A stretch of DNA of 18,572 nt, taken from Pseudomonadota bacterium. GTDB taxonomy: Bacteria; Pseudomonadota; Alphaproteobacteria; Rhodobacterales; Rhodobacteraceae. The stretch is taken from NCBI GenBank assembly GCA_022573605.1, contig JACZTQ010000029.1:1-18572 (forward strand), in the 5' to 3' direction. The position numbers and the translations under genes were made by a program. Below, piece after piece: positions 1-6,508 of the stretch; the first letter of the stretch is position 1; the number at the start of each line of letters is the position of its first letter. The notes beneath the pieces are model-generated. The model had not been told where the DNA came from and did not search any database. It saw only the letters and a list, made by a program, of their open reading frames with translations.

Positions 1-73
1 TCAACCGAAACGGAAGAGTCCGGCGCCAGCCGGGCCTTTCGTTGAGAAAAGTTGAGCCACCACAAAAAGATGG

Positions 74-127
74 CTGGTGGTTTGACTCCGACATTCCGGG
101 ATCGGAATGTCGGAGTCAAACCACTAG
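74..127. repeat. Perfect 22-bp-arm palindrome
   Basis: Arms 77-98 and 103-124 are exact reverse complements around a 4-nt spacer (GGAT). The arm core reads TTTGACTCCGACATTCC. Pairing extends to 74/127 through one G-T pair. No T-run follows on either strand, so it is not a standard intrinsic terminator. It lies about 140 bp past the 3' end of the PIN gene. It could be a dispersed palindromic repeat, a protein-binding site or a very stable RNA hairpin. The structure is certain but its function is unknown. Confidence 0.85.
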
Positions 128-182
128 ACGGCGCGGGGCGCGGAGCGCTCAAGCCCGCCGGGGCGGAGTCATGGCCGGTCAC

Positions 183-256
183 GTAGGGGGGGCGTTCCGA
201 CCCACCGTTCCACGCTGGCCGACGGGACAATGGTGGGTCCGGAGAACCCACCCTAC
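183..256. repeat. Imperfect inverted repeat with GTAGGG/CCCTAC ends
   Basis: The 74-bp segment begins GTAGGG and ends CCCTAC, and the two halves are related as imperfect inverted copies. Each half contains a GACCCACC- or GGTGGGTC-type motif. The right half alone forms a 7-bp hairpin, GGTGGGT (232-238) with ACCCACC (246-252). The same CCCTAC tag follows hairpins near 1629 and 5136, which suggests one family of small intergenic repeats. It starts 10 bp beyond the PIN gene stop. No coding potential is credible in 1-265. Confidence 0.65.
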
Positions 257-265
257 TTGGTGCCG

Positions 266-820
266 CTATTCTTGATCGTCTGCCGGACCGTCGGGGCGGC
301 TCACTTCCAAGTCGAGGCTTGATTGAGCGTTGTCTGGCGGAATTGGCAGATCGATAACGCCAGAAACCTCGAACCGCCCTTCCGAAAGGCGGGAAATATC
401 CTTGTCGTCGGAGAGAATCCTCGTAGCGCCCTCGACAGCGGCGATTGCGACAATCTGATCATCGAATTTTGACTTCGAGCGGGTTGCTCCGGCAGAACGA
501 TTACCCGCATTTGCGCGTTCAACCTGCATCGCGGCGAACTCGATCGCAGCGCGTTCGTCGAAGGCGGCAACCCTGAAGTGCCTGCTGGATTTGAAGATTT
601 GCAATAGTTCCGGCCCGGCATCTCCCGCCTTTACCAGGACTTCCGCCAGAGCCGGTGTCGGAATTACAATCTTGGCGCCTTGCCGTTGAAGGCCTGCCAG
701 AAGGTGCTCGATGCGCTCCTTGCACTGATCCAATGGTCTGCCGGTGCTCGGATCAAGCGGCGCCTTGGCGTCGGCATCGATCAAATAGACGAGAACACTG
801 GCATCGAAGACGACAATCAA
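266..820 (-). CDS. PIN-domain (VapC-like) toxin candidate
   Basis: A 184-aa PIN-domain protein, a family that usually consists of Mg2+-dependent ribonucleases. The acidic residues expected of the active site are visible: Asp6 in the opening strand (VVFDAS), Glu60 (ALAEVL), Asp120/121 (KFDDQIVAIA) and Asp138/139 (ILSDDKDI). It is longer than a typical VapC (about 130-140 aa) because of an insert at residues 17-37 and a polar tail after about 158. The start is TTG at 820, inside a TTGA overlap with the stop of the upstream gene and preceded by AAGGGG, so translation is probably coupled. Its partner is not a normal 70-80-aa VapB-type antitoxin but the 248-aa protein encoded just upstream. The PIN assignment is firm. 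Toxin activity is inferred from family and context. Confidence 0.85.
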   Translation of the reverse strand: MIVVFDASVLVYLIDADAKAPLDPSTGRPLDQCKERIEHLLAGLQRQGAKIVIPTPALAEVLVKAGDAGPELLQIFKSSRHFRVAAFDERAAIEFAAMQVERANAGNRSAGATRSKSKFDDQIVAIAAVEGATRILSDDKDISRLSEGRFEVSGVIDLPIPPDNAQSSLDLEVSRPDGPADDQE

Positions 821-1563
821 TGCGCGTCCCCTTCGCCATGTCTTTCTTCCAGCAGGGCGCGGACGGGATCCGGAACCTCGCTCCAGGTGCTGCCTTTCAC
901 CGCCCGCAGGCGGTTCACGACTTCGTTCAGGGGTGCATCGTCAAGTATCTCAAAATCGACAACCTTGAAGGCCTTGAGCTCCCAGGCGCCATCGGCGCCG
1001 CGAAACCAGGTGCCAGTGCCGTGCACGCGCAACGTCGGTCCATACAGGTGCGGCGCAATCTTGCGCGCGAGGGTGGGCGTGCAGTTAAGCTTGGTGTGGA
1101 TGATTGGCCCGTCTCGCAAGTGGATGGGAACCGTATCGTCCTTTCCGCCCACGCGAATCAGTTCGCCGTCGAGCGTTCCGTCCTCACGGAATGGTCCGAA
1201 AACCAGTGGCTCAGGCCTGTCGCGGCCGGGAAACGGAATGATCGTGGTCCCGCTCGCGTCATCGAGAGTGCCGGTCGTGTTGTCCTTTCGCAGCATATCG
1301 TCGAGGTCGGTGAAGGCTTCTTGAGCGTCCTTTGGGCCATGGCCATCCCTCACGGCGGCAATCCGCTCCCGAACCTTCGGCCGTGCCGGAGGGTCGATGC
1401 GAGCCACCAACACCGCCGAGCCCGGCTCCACCCCGTGAAAATGCACATTGTCCCGTTCGCCCAAAAGCTTCGCAAACGCCATTACATACTTGGCCAGCCG
1501 CTCCATCGGGAGCGTGCCGGGCGAAAAACTTTCAGCGATGCGGAGCCGGTATTCGCTTTGCAT
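817..1563 (-). CDS. Conserved hypothetical partner of PIN protein
   Basis: A 248-aa soluble protein starting at ATG 1563, chosen because GAGGAG lies just upstream. The frame stays open further upstream, but that part is Arg-rich and unconvincing. I recognise no named domain. Visible blocks are an N-terminal helical region (ERLAKYVMAFAKLLG), a predicted strand VLVARID, a central IIPFPGRDRPEP segment, the striking IRVGGKDDTVPIHLRDG block, and a C-terminal part ending LRAVKGSTWSEVPDP. There is no signal peptide or membrane segment. The 3' end overlaps the PIN gene by 4 nt, giving a two-gene operon in antitoxin-first order. From memory, similar about 250-aa proteins occur beside PIN genes in other proteobacteria, which suggests a conserved pair. 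An antitoxin or other modulator role is inference; it could also be a nucleic-acid-binding cofactor. Confidence 0.75.
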   Translation of the reverse strand: MQSEYRLRIAESFSPGTLPMERLAKYVMAFAKLLGERDNVHFHGVEPGSAVLVARIDPPARPKVRERIAAVRDGHGPKDAQEAFTDLDDMLRKDNTTGTLDDASGTTIIPFPGRDRPEPLVFGPFREDGTLDGELIRVGGKDDTVPIHLRDGPIIHTKLNCTPTLARKIAPHLYGPTLRVHGTGTWFRGADGAWELKAFKVVDFEILDDAPLNEVVNRLRAVKGSTWSEVPDPVRALLEERHGEGDAH

Positions 1564-1612
1564 GGTCTCCTCTACCAAGAAATAGCCTAATGAACTCTGT
1601 TTGGCGAGCGAT

Positions 1613-1634
1613 TGCGTGCGAGCACGCACCCTAC
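1613..1634. repeat. Small hairpin repeat with CCCTAC tag
   Basis: TGCGTGC (1613-1619) pairs with GCACGCA (1622-1628) across a 2-nt centre, followed directly by CCCTAC (1629-1634). It sits in the 139-bp gap between the divergent PIN-partner gene and the VUT-family gene. The layout matches the elements at 183-256 and 5118-5141. Confidence 0.5.
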
Positions 1635-1702
1635 GCCTGTGGAAATCCCCTGCGCCTTGCCTTAAACGACCTCCGAATCGGACCCCTGACCGCGAGACCG
1701 CC

Positions 1703-2254
1703 ATGAACAGCCGCACCGAGGGATATCTCTATCTGCTGGGCTTCGCCCTGTGCATCCCGCTCGCCAACTGGATGATCGGCAATGTCGGCATGGTGTGCCC
1801 GCCCGACAGCCCCTGCCTGATCCCGGTGGCGCCGGGGATCATGGCCCCCAGCGGGGTGGTGATGATCGGGCTGGCGCTGGTGCTGCGCGACCTGGTGCAG
1901 CGCCGGTTGGGGCTGCGCTGGGTGACCGGGGCGATCGCCGTCGGCGCGCTGCTCTCCGGCCTGGTCGCGCCGCCCGCCCTGGTGGTCGCCTCGGCGGCGG
2001 CGTTCCTGCTCTCGGAGAGCGCCGACCTGATGGTCTACACGCCCTTGCAGGCGCGCCGGCTGGTGCTGGCGGTGCTGGCCTCCAGCGCGGTCGGGCTGGT
2101 GGTCGACAGCGTGGTGTTCCTCTATCTGGCCTTCGGCAGCCTCGAATACCTCGCCGGCCAGGTGCTGGGAAAGGGCTGGATGGTGCTCGCAGCGCTGCCC
2201 TTCATCGCCTGGCTGCGGCGGCGCGACGAGCGGCTGGGGGTGACGCCGGCCTGA
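1703..2254 (+). CDS. VUT-family (YhhQ/queuosine precursor transporter-like) membrane protein
   Basis: A 183-aa integral membrane protein with about five or six hydrophobic segments (near residues 8-28, 48-64, 74-104, 120-143 and 157-170). The blocks APGIMAPSGVVMIGLALVLRD (43-63), LLSESADLMVYTPL (102-115) and VGLVVDSVVFL (130-140) are characteristic of the VUT/DUF165 family, whose studied members such as YhhQ import queuosine precursors. The start is ATG 1703, where the hydrophobic protein proper begins; the ribosome site is weak (GAGACC). The gene stands alone, with a hairpin plus T4 downstream at 2379-2412. No queuosine genes and no recognisable preQ1 aptamer are nearby, so the substrate cannot be named from context. 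The family call is fairly firm and the transport specificity is open. Confidence 0.75.
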   Translation: MNSRTEGYLYLLGFALCIPLANWMIGNVGMVCPPDSPCLIPVAPGIMAPSGVVMIGLALVLRDLVQRRLGLRWVTGAIAVGALLSGLVAPPALVVASAAAFLLSESADLMVYTPLQARRLVLAVLASSAVGLVVDSVVFLYLAFGSLEYLAGQVLGKGWMVLAALPFIAWLRRRDERLGVTPA

Positions 2255-2289
2255 CTTGGCCCCAGCACGGCGGGCAGGCGTTGCGCGGC

Positions 2290-2335
2290 GTACGGCCCCC
2301 CTCCCTAACCCTCCCCCCCGAGAGGGGAGGGGACC
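2290..2335. repeat. C-rich intergenic hairpin repeat
   Basis: A C-run followed by a G-run forms an imperfect hairpin: CCCTCCCCCCCGAGAGGGGAG in the centre, given here as its first 21 minus the last base. Its left 18 nt (2289-2306, CGTACGGCCCCCCTCCCT) recur exactly at 11818-11835 in a second C-rich element. An 11-nt direct repeat, GGCGTTGCGCG, flanks it at 2277-2287 and 2353-2363. Such C-rich palindromes are common intergenic repeats in GC-rich proteobacteria. Confidence 0.6.
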
Positions 2336-2378
2336 TGTCGCTCCGTTGGCGGGGCGTTGCGCGCCGGGCAAGGGTGAT

Positions 2379-2412
2379 TTGCGCCCGCCGGGGGCTGCGC
2401 GGGCGCAATTTT
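2379..2412 (+). terminator. Terminator-like hairpin with T4
   Basis: TTGCGCCCGC (2379-2388) pairs perfectly with GCGGGCGCAA (2399-2408) around a 10-nt loop, and TTTT follows at 2409-2412. It lies 125 nt after the VUT-family gene and 43 nt before the next start on the same strand, so it could insulate the two genes. The short T-tract makes it a moderate call. Confidence 0.5.
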
Positions 2413-2454
2413 GGGCTATGTTGGGGCGAGGAAGCGGCGCGAAGGGAGAGCGGC

Positions 2455-3444
2455 ATGGGTCATCTGGTCGACGGGGTCTGGCGCCACGAGCACCAGCCGG
2501 CCGCCACGGCGGACGGGCATTTCGTGCGCCAGCGGGCGGTGTTCCGCAACTGGATCACCGGCGGCGGCGATCCGGGGCCGGGCGGGGAGGGGGGTTTTGC
2601 GGCCGCCAGCGGGCGCTATCACCTCTACGTCTCGCTGGCTTGCCCGTGGGCGCACCGGGCGCTGATCTTCCGGGTGTTGAAGGGGCTGGAGGCGCATATC
2701 GGCGTCTCGGTGGTGCATCCGCTGATGAAGGAGGACGGCTGGACCTTCGCCACCGACTACGACGGCGCCACCGGCGATCTGGGTCTGGGCAAGCGGTTCA
2801 TCCGCGAGGTCTATCTGGCCGCCGAGCCGCGGGCGACCTGCCGGGCCTCGGTGCCGGTGCTGTGGGACCGGGAGCGCGGCGCCATCGTCTCGAACGAATC
2901 CTCCGAGATCATCCGCATGTTCAATTCGGCCTTCGACGGCATCACCGGCAACCGCGAGGATTATTATCCCGAGCCGTTGCGCGGCGAGATCGACGCGGTC
3001 AACGCGCGGGTCTACGAGACCGTCAACAACGGGGTCTACCGGGCCGGGTTCGCCCGCGGCCAGGCGGCCTACGAGGAGGCGGTGACGGCGCTGTTCGCGA
3101 CCCTCGACTGGCTCGAGGCGCGCCTCGTCGGCCGGCGCTACCTGATGGGGGACCGGATCACCGAGGCGGACTGGCGGCTCTACACCACGCTGGTCCGGTT
3201 CGACCCGGTCTATGTCGGGCATTTCAAGTGCAACATCAGGCGCATCGCCGATTATGCGGCGCTGTCGGGGTATCTGCGCGAGCTCTACCAGTGGCCCGGA
3301 GTGGCCGCGACCACGCGGCTCGATCACATCAAGTTCCACTACCACGCCAGCCACCAGAGCCTGAACCCGCGCGGGATCGTGCCGCTGGGGCCGGAGCTCG
3401 ACCTGAACGCGCCGCATGGGCGCGAGGGCGTGGGGGAGGGGTGA
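2455..3444 (+). CDS. yqjG: Glutathionyl-hydroquinone reductase (Xi-class GST)
   Basis: A 329-aa cytosolic enzyme of the YqjG/ECM4/PcpF family, which reduces glutathionyl-hydroquinones to hydroquinones using glutathione through a catalytic cysteine. Cys63 sits in the diagnostic SLACPWAHR motif. SNESSEIIRM (146-155) is the glutathione-side element of the thioredoxin fold. The all-helical C-terminal domain holds TEADWRLYTTLVRFDPVY (236-253) and FKCNIRRI, both hallmarks of the family. Tyr195 and Tyr296 sit where family structures place the tyrosines near the hydroquinone. Length is typical. ATG 2455 is preceded by GGGAGAG. It is a single gene, ending 10 bp before the convergent glycosyltransferase gene. 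The family is unambiguous; the physiological quinone is not known from the sequence. Confidence 0.93.
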   Translation: MGHLVDGVWRHEHQPAATADGHFVRQRAVFRNWITGGGDPGPGGEGGFAAASGRYHLYVSLACPWAHRALIFRVLKGLEAHIGVSVVHPLMKEDGWTFATDYDGATGDLGLGKRFIREVYLAAEPRATCRASVPVLWDRERGAIVSNESSEIIRMFNSAFDGITGNREDYYPEPLRGEIDAVNARVYETVNNGVYRAGFARGQAAYEEAVTALFATLDWLEARLVGRRYLMGDRITEADWRLYTTLVRFDPVYVGHFKCNIRRIADYAALSGYLRELYQWPGVAATTRLDHIKFHYHASHQSLNPRGIVPLGPELDLNAPHGREGVGEG

Positions 3445-3454
3445 GGTCGTGTGC

Positions 3455-4180
3455 TCATAGCCCCGAGCGGGGTCGTTGCCGCCCGGGGTCGCCGGGGGCG
3501 TGGGTCGCCGAGCGGTAGATCCGGGCCAGCGTCACCGGCGCCACGCCCAGCGCGTAGAGCGCGTGGATGATCCCCCAGTGCAGCACGATGCGCCAGCGGC
3601 GCCGGCCGCTGAATCGCCGCGACGAGGTCAGCGCCGGGGGATCGGCGATGCACCGGGTGAGGCCGAAGCGCTCCATCCGCCTGACAAAGTCGAAATCCTC
3701 CATCAGGGCGATCGGCCGGATGCCGCCGAGTGCGTGATAGACCTCGCGGCGCACGAAGATGACCGAATCGCCGTAGTAGAAGCCGCGCCGCCGGATCCAG
3801 GCGTAGAACCCGGTCAGCCAGCGGGCGAAATCGGTCGGTCCATCGAAAATCACCCGGAAATTGCCGCCGACGACCCCCGGCTCGGCAAGCGCCGTGCGCA
3901 CGGCGTCGAGGGCGCCGGGCGCCAGCCGGGTATCGGCATGGAGAAAGACGATCGCCTCGCCGGAGGCGATCGCCGCGCCCCGGCGCAGCTGCTGGCCGCG
4001 CCCCCTGGCGCCGCAAATCACCCGCGCGCGTTGCCGCGTCGCGATGGCCACGGTCGCATCCGTGCTGCCGCCGTCGCTGACAATCACCTCTGTCTCGCCG
4101 GCCTGGAAATCGATGCAGTCGAGTGCGCTGGTGAGCGCTTTCGCCTCGTTCAGGGTCGGTATGACGACGCTGATTTTCAC
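3455..4180 (-). CDS. Family 2 glycosyltransferase, TIGR04283-type
   Basis: A 241-aa GT-A fold glycosyltransferase. It shows the nucleotide-binding start ISVVIPTLNE (3-12), DGGSTD (36-41), the RGRGQQL block (59-65), the metal-binding HAD of FLHADT (79-84), YYGDSVIFVRR (135-145) and ALMEDFDF (158-165), with a hydrophobic C-terminal helix near 200-215. The RGRGQQ and EDFDF signatures fit the group called rSAM/selenodomain-associated transferase 2, annotated in many genomes as arsenosugar biosynthesis glycosyltransferase. The start is GTG 4180, inside a GTGA overlap with the stop of the upstream DUF547 gene. Open frame further upstream is a shadow of that gene. The overlap implies co-translation with DUF547, a pairing I recall from other genomes. 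The acceptor and sugar donor cannot be read from the sequence. Confidence 0.85.
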   Translation of the reverse strand: MKISVVIPTLNEAKALTSALDCIDFQAGETEVIVSDGGSTDATVAIATRQRARVICGARGRGQQLRRGAAIASGEAIVFLHADTRLAPGALDAVRTALAEPGVVGGNFRVIFDGPTDFARWLTGFYAWIRRRGFYYGDSVIFVRREVYHALGGIRPIALMEDFDFVRRMERFGLTRCIADPPALTSSRRFSGRRRWRIVLHWGIIHALYALGVAPVTLARIYRSATHAPGDPGRQRPRSGL

Positions 4181-5019
4181 TCGGCGGCCGCGTTCAGGGA
4201 CCAGTCGTAGCGGGTGCCGGAGAGCTTGCCGATCGCCGCCAGGCGGGCGCGCAGTTCGGGCGCCGCGTAACCTTGCAGGTGGCGCATCACCGACGCCTCG
4301 GTGCCGCCGAAATCGGCGATGAACCAGTCGTAGATCTTCGACACCGTGACCTGGCCGTCGCTGATCGAGACGCCGCGCGGGTCGTTGATGTAATCGCTGG
4401 CGGCCTCGTTCAGCGCGCGCTCGATGTTCGCGCCCCGATAGGCGCTTGGGCGCAGGTCCGGGCAGCCGACCGAGGCGCAATTGACCGCGTAGTGGATGCG
4501 CGGATCGCGCCAGATCGGGCGCAGGATACGATGCTCGATATCGTTCAGCGTCAGCGCCTGTCCCTCGATGGCGATCAGCCGCTTGTCCCAGGGGCCGATG
4601 CGGAACAGCCCCGGAGAGATGCCGATATCGCGGATGCTGGCCACCGGGAAGTGATCGAGCACGACCTGCATGGTGAGCGCGTTGTAGAGGTTGATCCAGT
4701 AGGCGAGCTGCTCGTCGCGGTTGAAGCGGCTGATCGGCAGCCGCGCCAGAGCGTCGAGATAGCCGGCCAGCGAAGCGCGGTCCGGCAAGGAGAACCCGCG
4801 GTAGTCGATCAGGTTCGCGCCTCCGCTTGCCGGCCGGACGTAGCGCGACAGCAGCGCATCCCAGGAGGCGTGATCGATGGTCTGCGACGAGGCCGGATCA
4901 TGCGCCCGCCAGCGCTCCCAAAGATCGGCATTCGGTGCGAAGAATCGTTCGATGGAGCCGAATCCCGGCAGGAAGACGAGCGCGCCAACCAGGGCCGCCG
5001 CTTTGGACCATCGTTTCAT
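4177..5019 (-). CDS. DUF547 domain-containing exported protein
   Basis: A 280-aa protein with an N-terminal export signal (KRWSK, then hydrophobic AAALVGALVFLPGFG) and a DUF547 domain. The family landmarks are in order: YWINLYNALT (107-116), LTLNDIEHRIL (157-167), NCASVGCPDL (180-189, with the two conserved cysteines), KIYDWFIADFG (228-238) and a final YDWSLN. No activity is established for DUF547, so function remains open. Start ATG 5019 follows GGAGG; an open frame further upstream lacks family similarity. It is the first gene of a two-gene unit and overlaps the glycosyltransferase gene by 4 nt. A periplasmic or membrane-anchored location is inferred from the signal, with no clear lipobox. 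Confidence 0.88.
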   Translation of the reverse strand: MKRWSKAAALVGALVFLPGFGSIERFFAPNADLWERWRAHDPASSQTIDHASWDALLSRYVRPASGGANLIDYRGFSLPDRASLAGYLDALARLPISRFNRDEQLAYWINLYNALTMQVVLDHFPVASIRDIGISPGLFRIGPWDKRLIAIEGQALTLNDIEHRILRPIWRDPRIHYAVNCASVGCPDLRPSAYRGANIERALNEAASDYINDPRGVSISDGQVTVSKIYDWFIADFGGTEASVMRHLQGYAAPELRARLAAIGKLSGTRYDWSLNAAAE

Positions 5020-5117
5020 CGAGCGCCTCCGTCGGTTCCGGGGCCTGACCCGGCAAACGATGCGGCGCAGAACGCGGGCTTCAAGCCGGAGCCATCCAGG
5101 CGATTCGCCACGACCAA

Positions 5118-5141
5118 GGCGGACAAGCATGTCCGCCCTAC
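5118..5141. repeat. Small hairpin repeat with CCCTAC tag
   Basis: GGCGGACA (5118-5125) pairs perfectly with TGTCCGCC (5130-5137) around AGCA, and CCCTAC spans 5136-5141. It lies in the 147-bp gap between the DUF547 gene and the DsbA-family gene, and is the third member of the tagged hairpin set. Confidence 0.55.
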
Positions 5142-5166
5142 CGGCTACCGGCCCCGATCGGCGTGT

Positions 5167-5832
5167 TCAGGGGGCGCGCTGCGCCTCCCCGGCCTCTCCG
5201 CCTTGCGCCCCGGCGAGCTCGGCGATCACCCGCTTCCAGGTCGCCACGTCCTGGGCGCCCTGGAGCACGTAGCGCCCATCGACCACGAAGCAGGGCACGC
5301 CGCCGACCCCCATGCGCCGCGCCGCCTGCTCCTCTTCGCTCAGGGTCTTGCGGTCGGCGTCGCCGGCCAGCAGTTCGGCGACCACGGCGCGCTCCATCCC
5401 GGCGGCCTCGGCCACCTCGAGCAGGATCGCGTGGTCGGAGATGTCCTCGCCCTGCTCGAAATAGCGCTGGAACAGGTGCTGGACCACCGCCGGCTGGTGG
5501 CCGGTGTTGCCGGCCCAGCGGATCAGGCGGTGGGCGTCGAAGGTGTTGGGGGTGCGCTCGATGGCGTCGAAATCGAGCGCGAGCCCGGTCTCGGCGGCGG
5601 TGCGGCGCACCTGCGAGTAGACCCGCTCGGCCCCTTCCGGGCCGCCGAACTTGGCCGCCAGGTAGGCTTGCCGGTCCATGCCCTCGGGCGGCATCTCGGG
5701 GTTGAGCTGGAAGATCCGCCAGGAGACCTCGAACGGATCGAGCCCGCTCTCGGCGATGGCCCGGTCGAGCCGGGCCTTGCCGATGTAGCACCACGGGCAG
5801 ATCGGGTCGGAGATGATGTCGAGGGTAACCAT
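5167..5832 (-). CDS. DsbA-family oxidoreductase, FrnE-like
   Basis: A 221-aa thioredoxin-fold protein of the DsbA/FrnE group (2-hydroxychromene-2-carboxylate isomerase/DsbA superfamily). The redox motif CPWC is at 12-15 near the start, within DIISDPICPWCYIGK. A helical insertion carries PNTFDAHRLIRWA (95-107), and the cis-proline loop GVGGVPCFVVDG lies at 175-186. There is no signal peptide, so it probably acts in the cytoplasm on thiol/disulfide substrates. Start ATG 5832 is the one that places the first strand correctly; upstream frame is non-coding in character and runs antisense to the peptide gene region. The ribosome site is weak. It is probably monocistronic, separated by 147 bp from the DUF547 gene. 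The exact substrate is unknown. Confidence 0.88.
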   Translation of the reverse strand: MVTLDIISDPICPWCYIGKARLDRAIAESGLDPFEVSWRIFQLNPEMPPEGMDRQAYLAAKFGGPEGAERVYSQVRRTAAETGLALDFDAIERTPNTFDAHRLIRWAGNTGHQPAVVQHLFQRYFEQGEDISDHAILLEVAEAAGMERAVVAELLAGDADRKTLSEEEQAARRMGVGGVPCFVVDGRYVLQGAQDVATWKRVIAELAGAQGGEAGEAQRAP

Positions 5833-6042
5833 GGGCCGAATGTAGTCCGCCGGGGCGCGATGGGAAACCCCGGCGCGGATCGAATTCCGCCTGGGGCCGG
5901 TTCGTATGCCGTGTCGGCAAACATGTTCCTCGTTCAGGTTTCCATTCGCCACCAAATAGTTGCCAGGTTCTACCTGAGGTTGTGTTGGGCTTCCATCATC
6001 TAGTGCCGAGGGTGCGTTTGTAAAAACACAGGAGAAACCGAA

Positions 6043-6291
6043 ATGAGAACCTTGATTGTTGCAGCAGTCGCTGCCATGGGCATGACCGGCATCGCCATCG
6101 CCGGCGAGGCGAAAGGGCCGACCGTGCTGACCGACGCGCAGATGGATCTGGTCGTCGCGGGCGTGGGCTTTAACGATAATGGTGGTCAATGGACGCTGCT
6201 AACTGATTTGGGATTTGCTCCTGGCGCCCCGGATAACGGCAACGGTGTTACTGCTGCCGTCATTCGTCCAACTGGAGATGCCCGGCCATAG
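6043..6291 (+). CDS. Secreted small peptide precursor with double-glycine-like motif
   Basis: An 82-aa protein of no family I can name. Residues 1-20 form a clear Sec signal peptide ending AIA, with predicted cleavage before Gly21. Residues 29-40 (LTDAQMDLVVAG) match the spacing of a double-glycine leader: L at -12, Q/M at -8/-7, V at -4 and AG at -2/-1. Cutting after Gly40 would free a 42-residue Gly/Asn/Pro-rich peptide without cysteine. ATG 6043 has an excellent ribosome site (GGAG at 6031-6034). The gene is followed by a 12-bp hairpin and then by a periplasmic C39 peptidase and an outer-membrane barrel, so a substrate role is likely. Codons for the mature part (TTT, AAT, CAA, CTA, ACT) are AT-richer than those of its neighbours. 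Alternatives are a structural amyloid-like subunit or a bacteriocin-like peptide. Coding status is good; the role is inference. Confidence 0.75.
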   Translation: MRTLIVAAVAAMGMTGIAIAGEAKGPTVLTDAQMDLVVAGVGFNDNGGQWTLLTDLGFAPGAPDNGNGVTAAVIRPTGDARP

Positions 6292-6306
6292 TAATCAAGA
6301 AACTGA

Positions 6307-6334
6307 TTGCTGCGACGATGCGTCGTCGCAGCAA
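6307..6334 (+). terminator. 12-bp perfect hairpin after the peptide gene
   Basis: TTGCTGCGACGA (6307-6318) and TCGTCGCAGCAA (6323-6334) are exact complements around TGCG, 15 nt after the peptide stop. A T4 occurs only about 13 nt later, so it is not a classic intrinsic terminator. It may stop or slow transcription partly, or protect the upstream mRNA, letting the peptide be made in excess over the peptidase and barrel. Confidence 0.55.
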
Positions 6335-6508
6335 ATCTGAAGAGGTTTTCACCACAGCGTTGCCTTTCTCGTCGCGGGCACGCTGATAGCCCAATTCCGG
6401 AGATGGGCTGCTCAGCCGTATTGCCACCAGACGATCGGGAGGGACTGAACAAAGAATAGGCGCCCTGTTCTGGTGGCGTGTGCGTGTTGACTTGAGACGG
6501 GGGGCAAC

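Noticed and set aside
1..36. Possible last codons of a minus-strand gene ending with TGA at 1-3 (reads GAGLFRFG)
   Set aside because: Only a few codons could be judged and a stop at the window edge is easily chance; not enough to call a gene.
42..275. 77-codon plus-strand frame through the palindrome
   Set aside because: It translates the palindrome and the GTAGGG repeat and has no ribosome site or similarity; repeats produce such frames routinely.
1564..1702. Possible riboswitch (preQ1 type) ahead of the VUT-family gene
   Set aside because: No aptamer consensus found; the gap is explained by a small tagged hairpin.
4273..6003. 576-codon plus-strand frame opposite DUF547 and the DsbA-family gene
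   Set aside because: Antisense shadow of two well-supported genes; no ribosome site and no domain.
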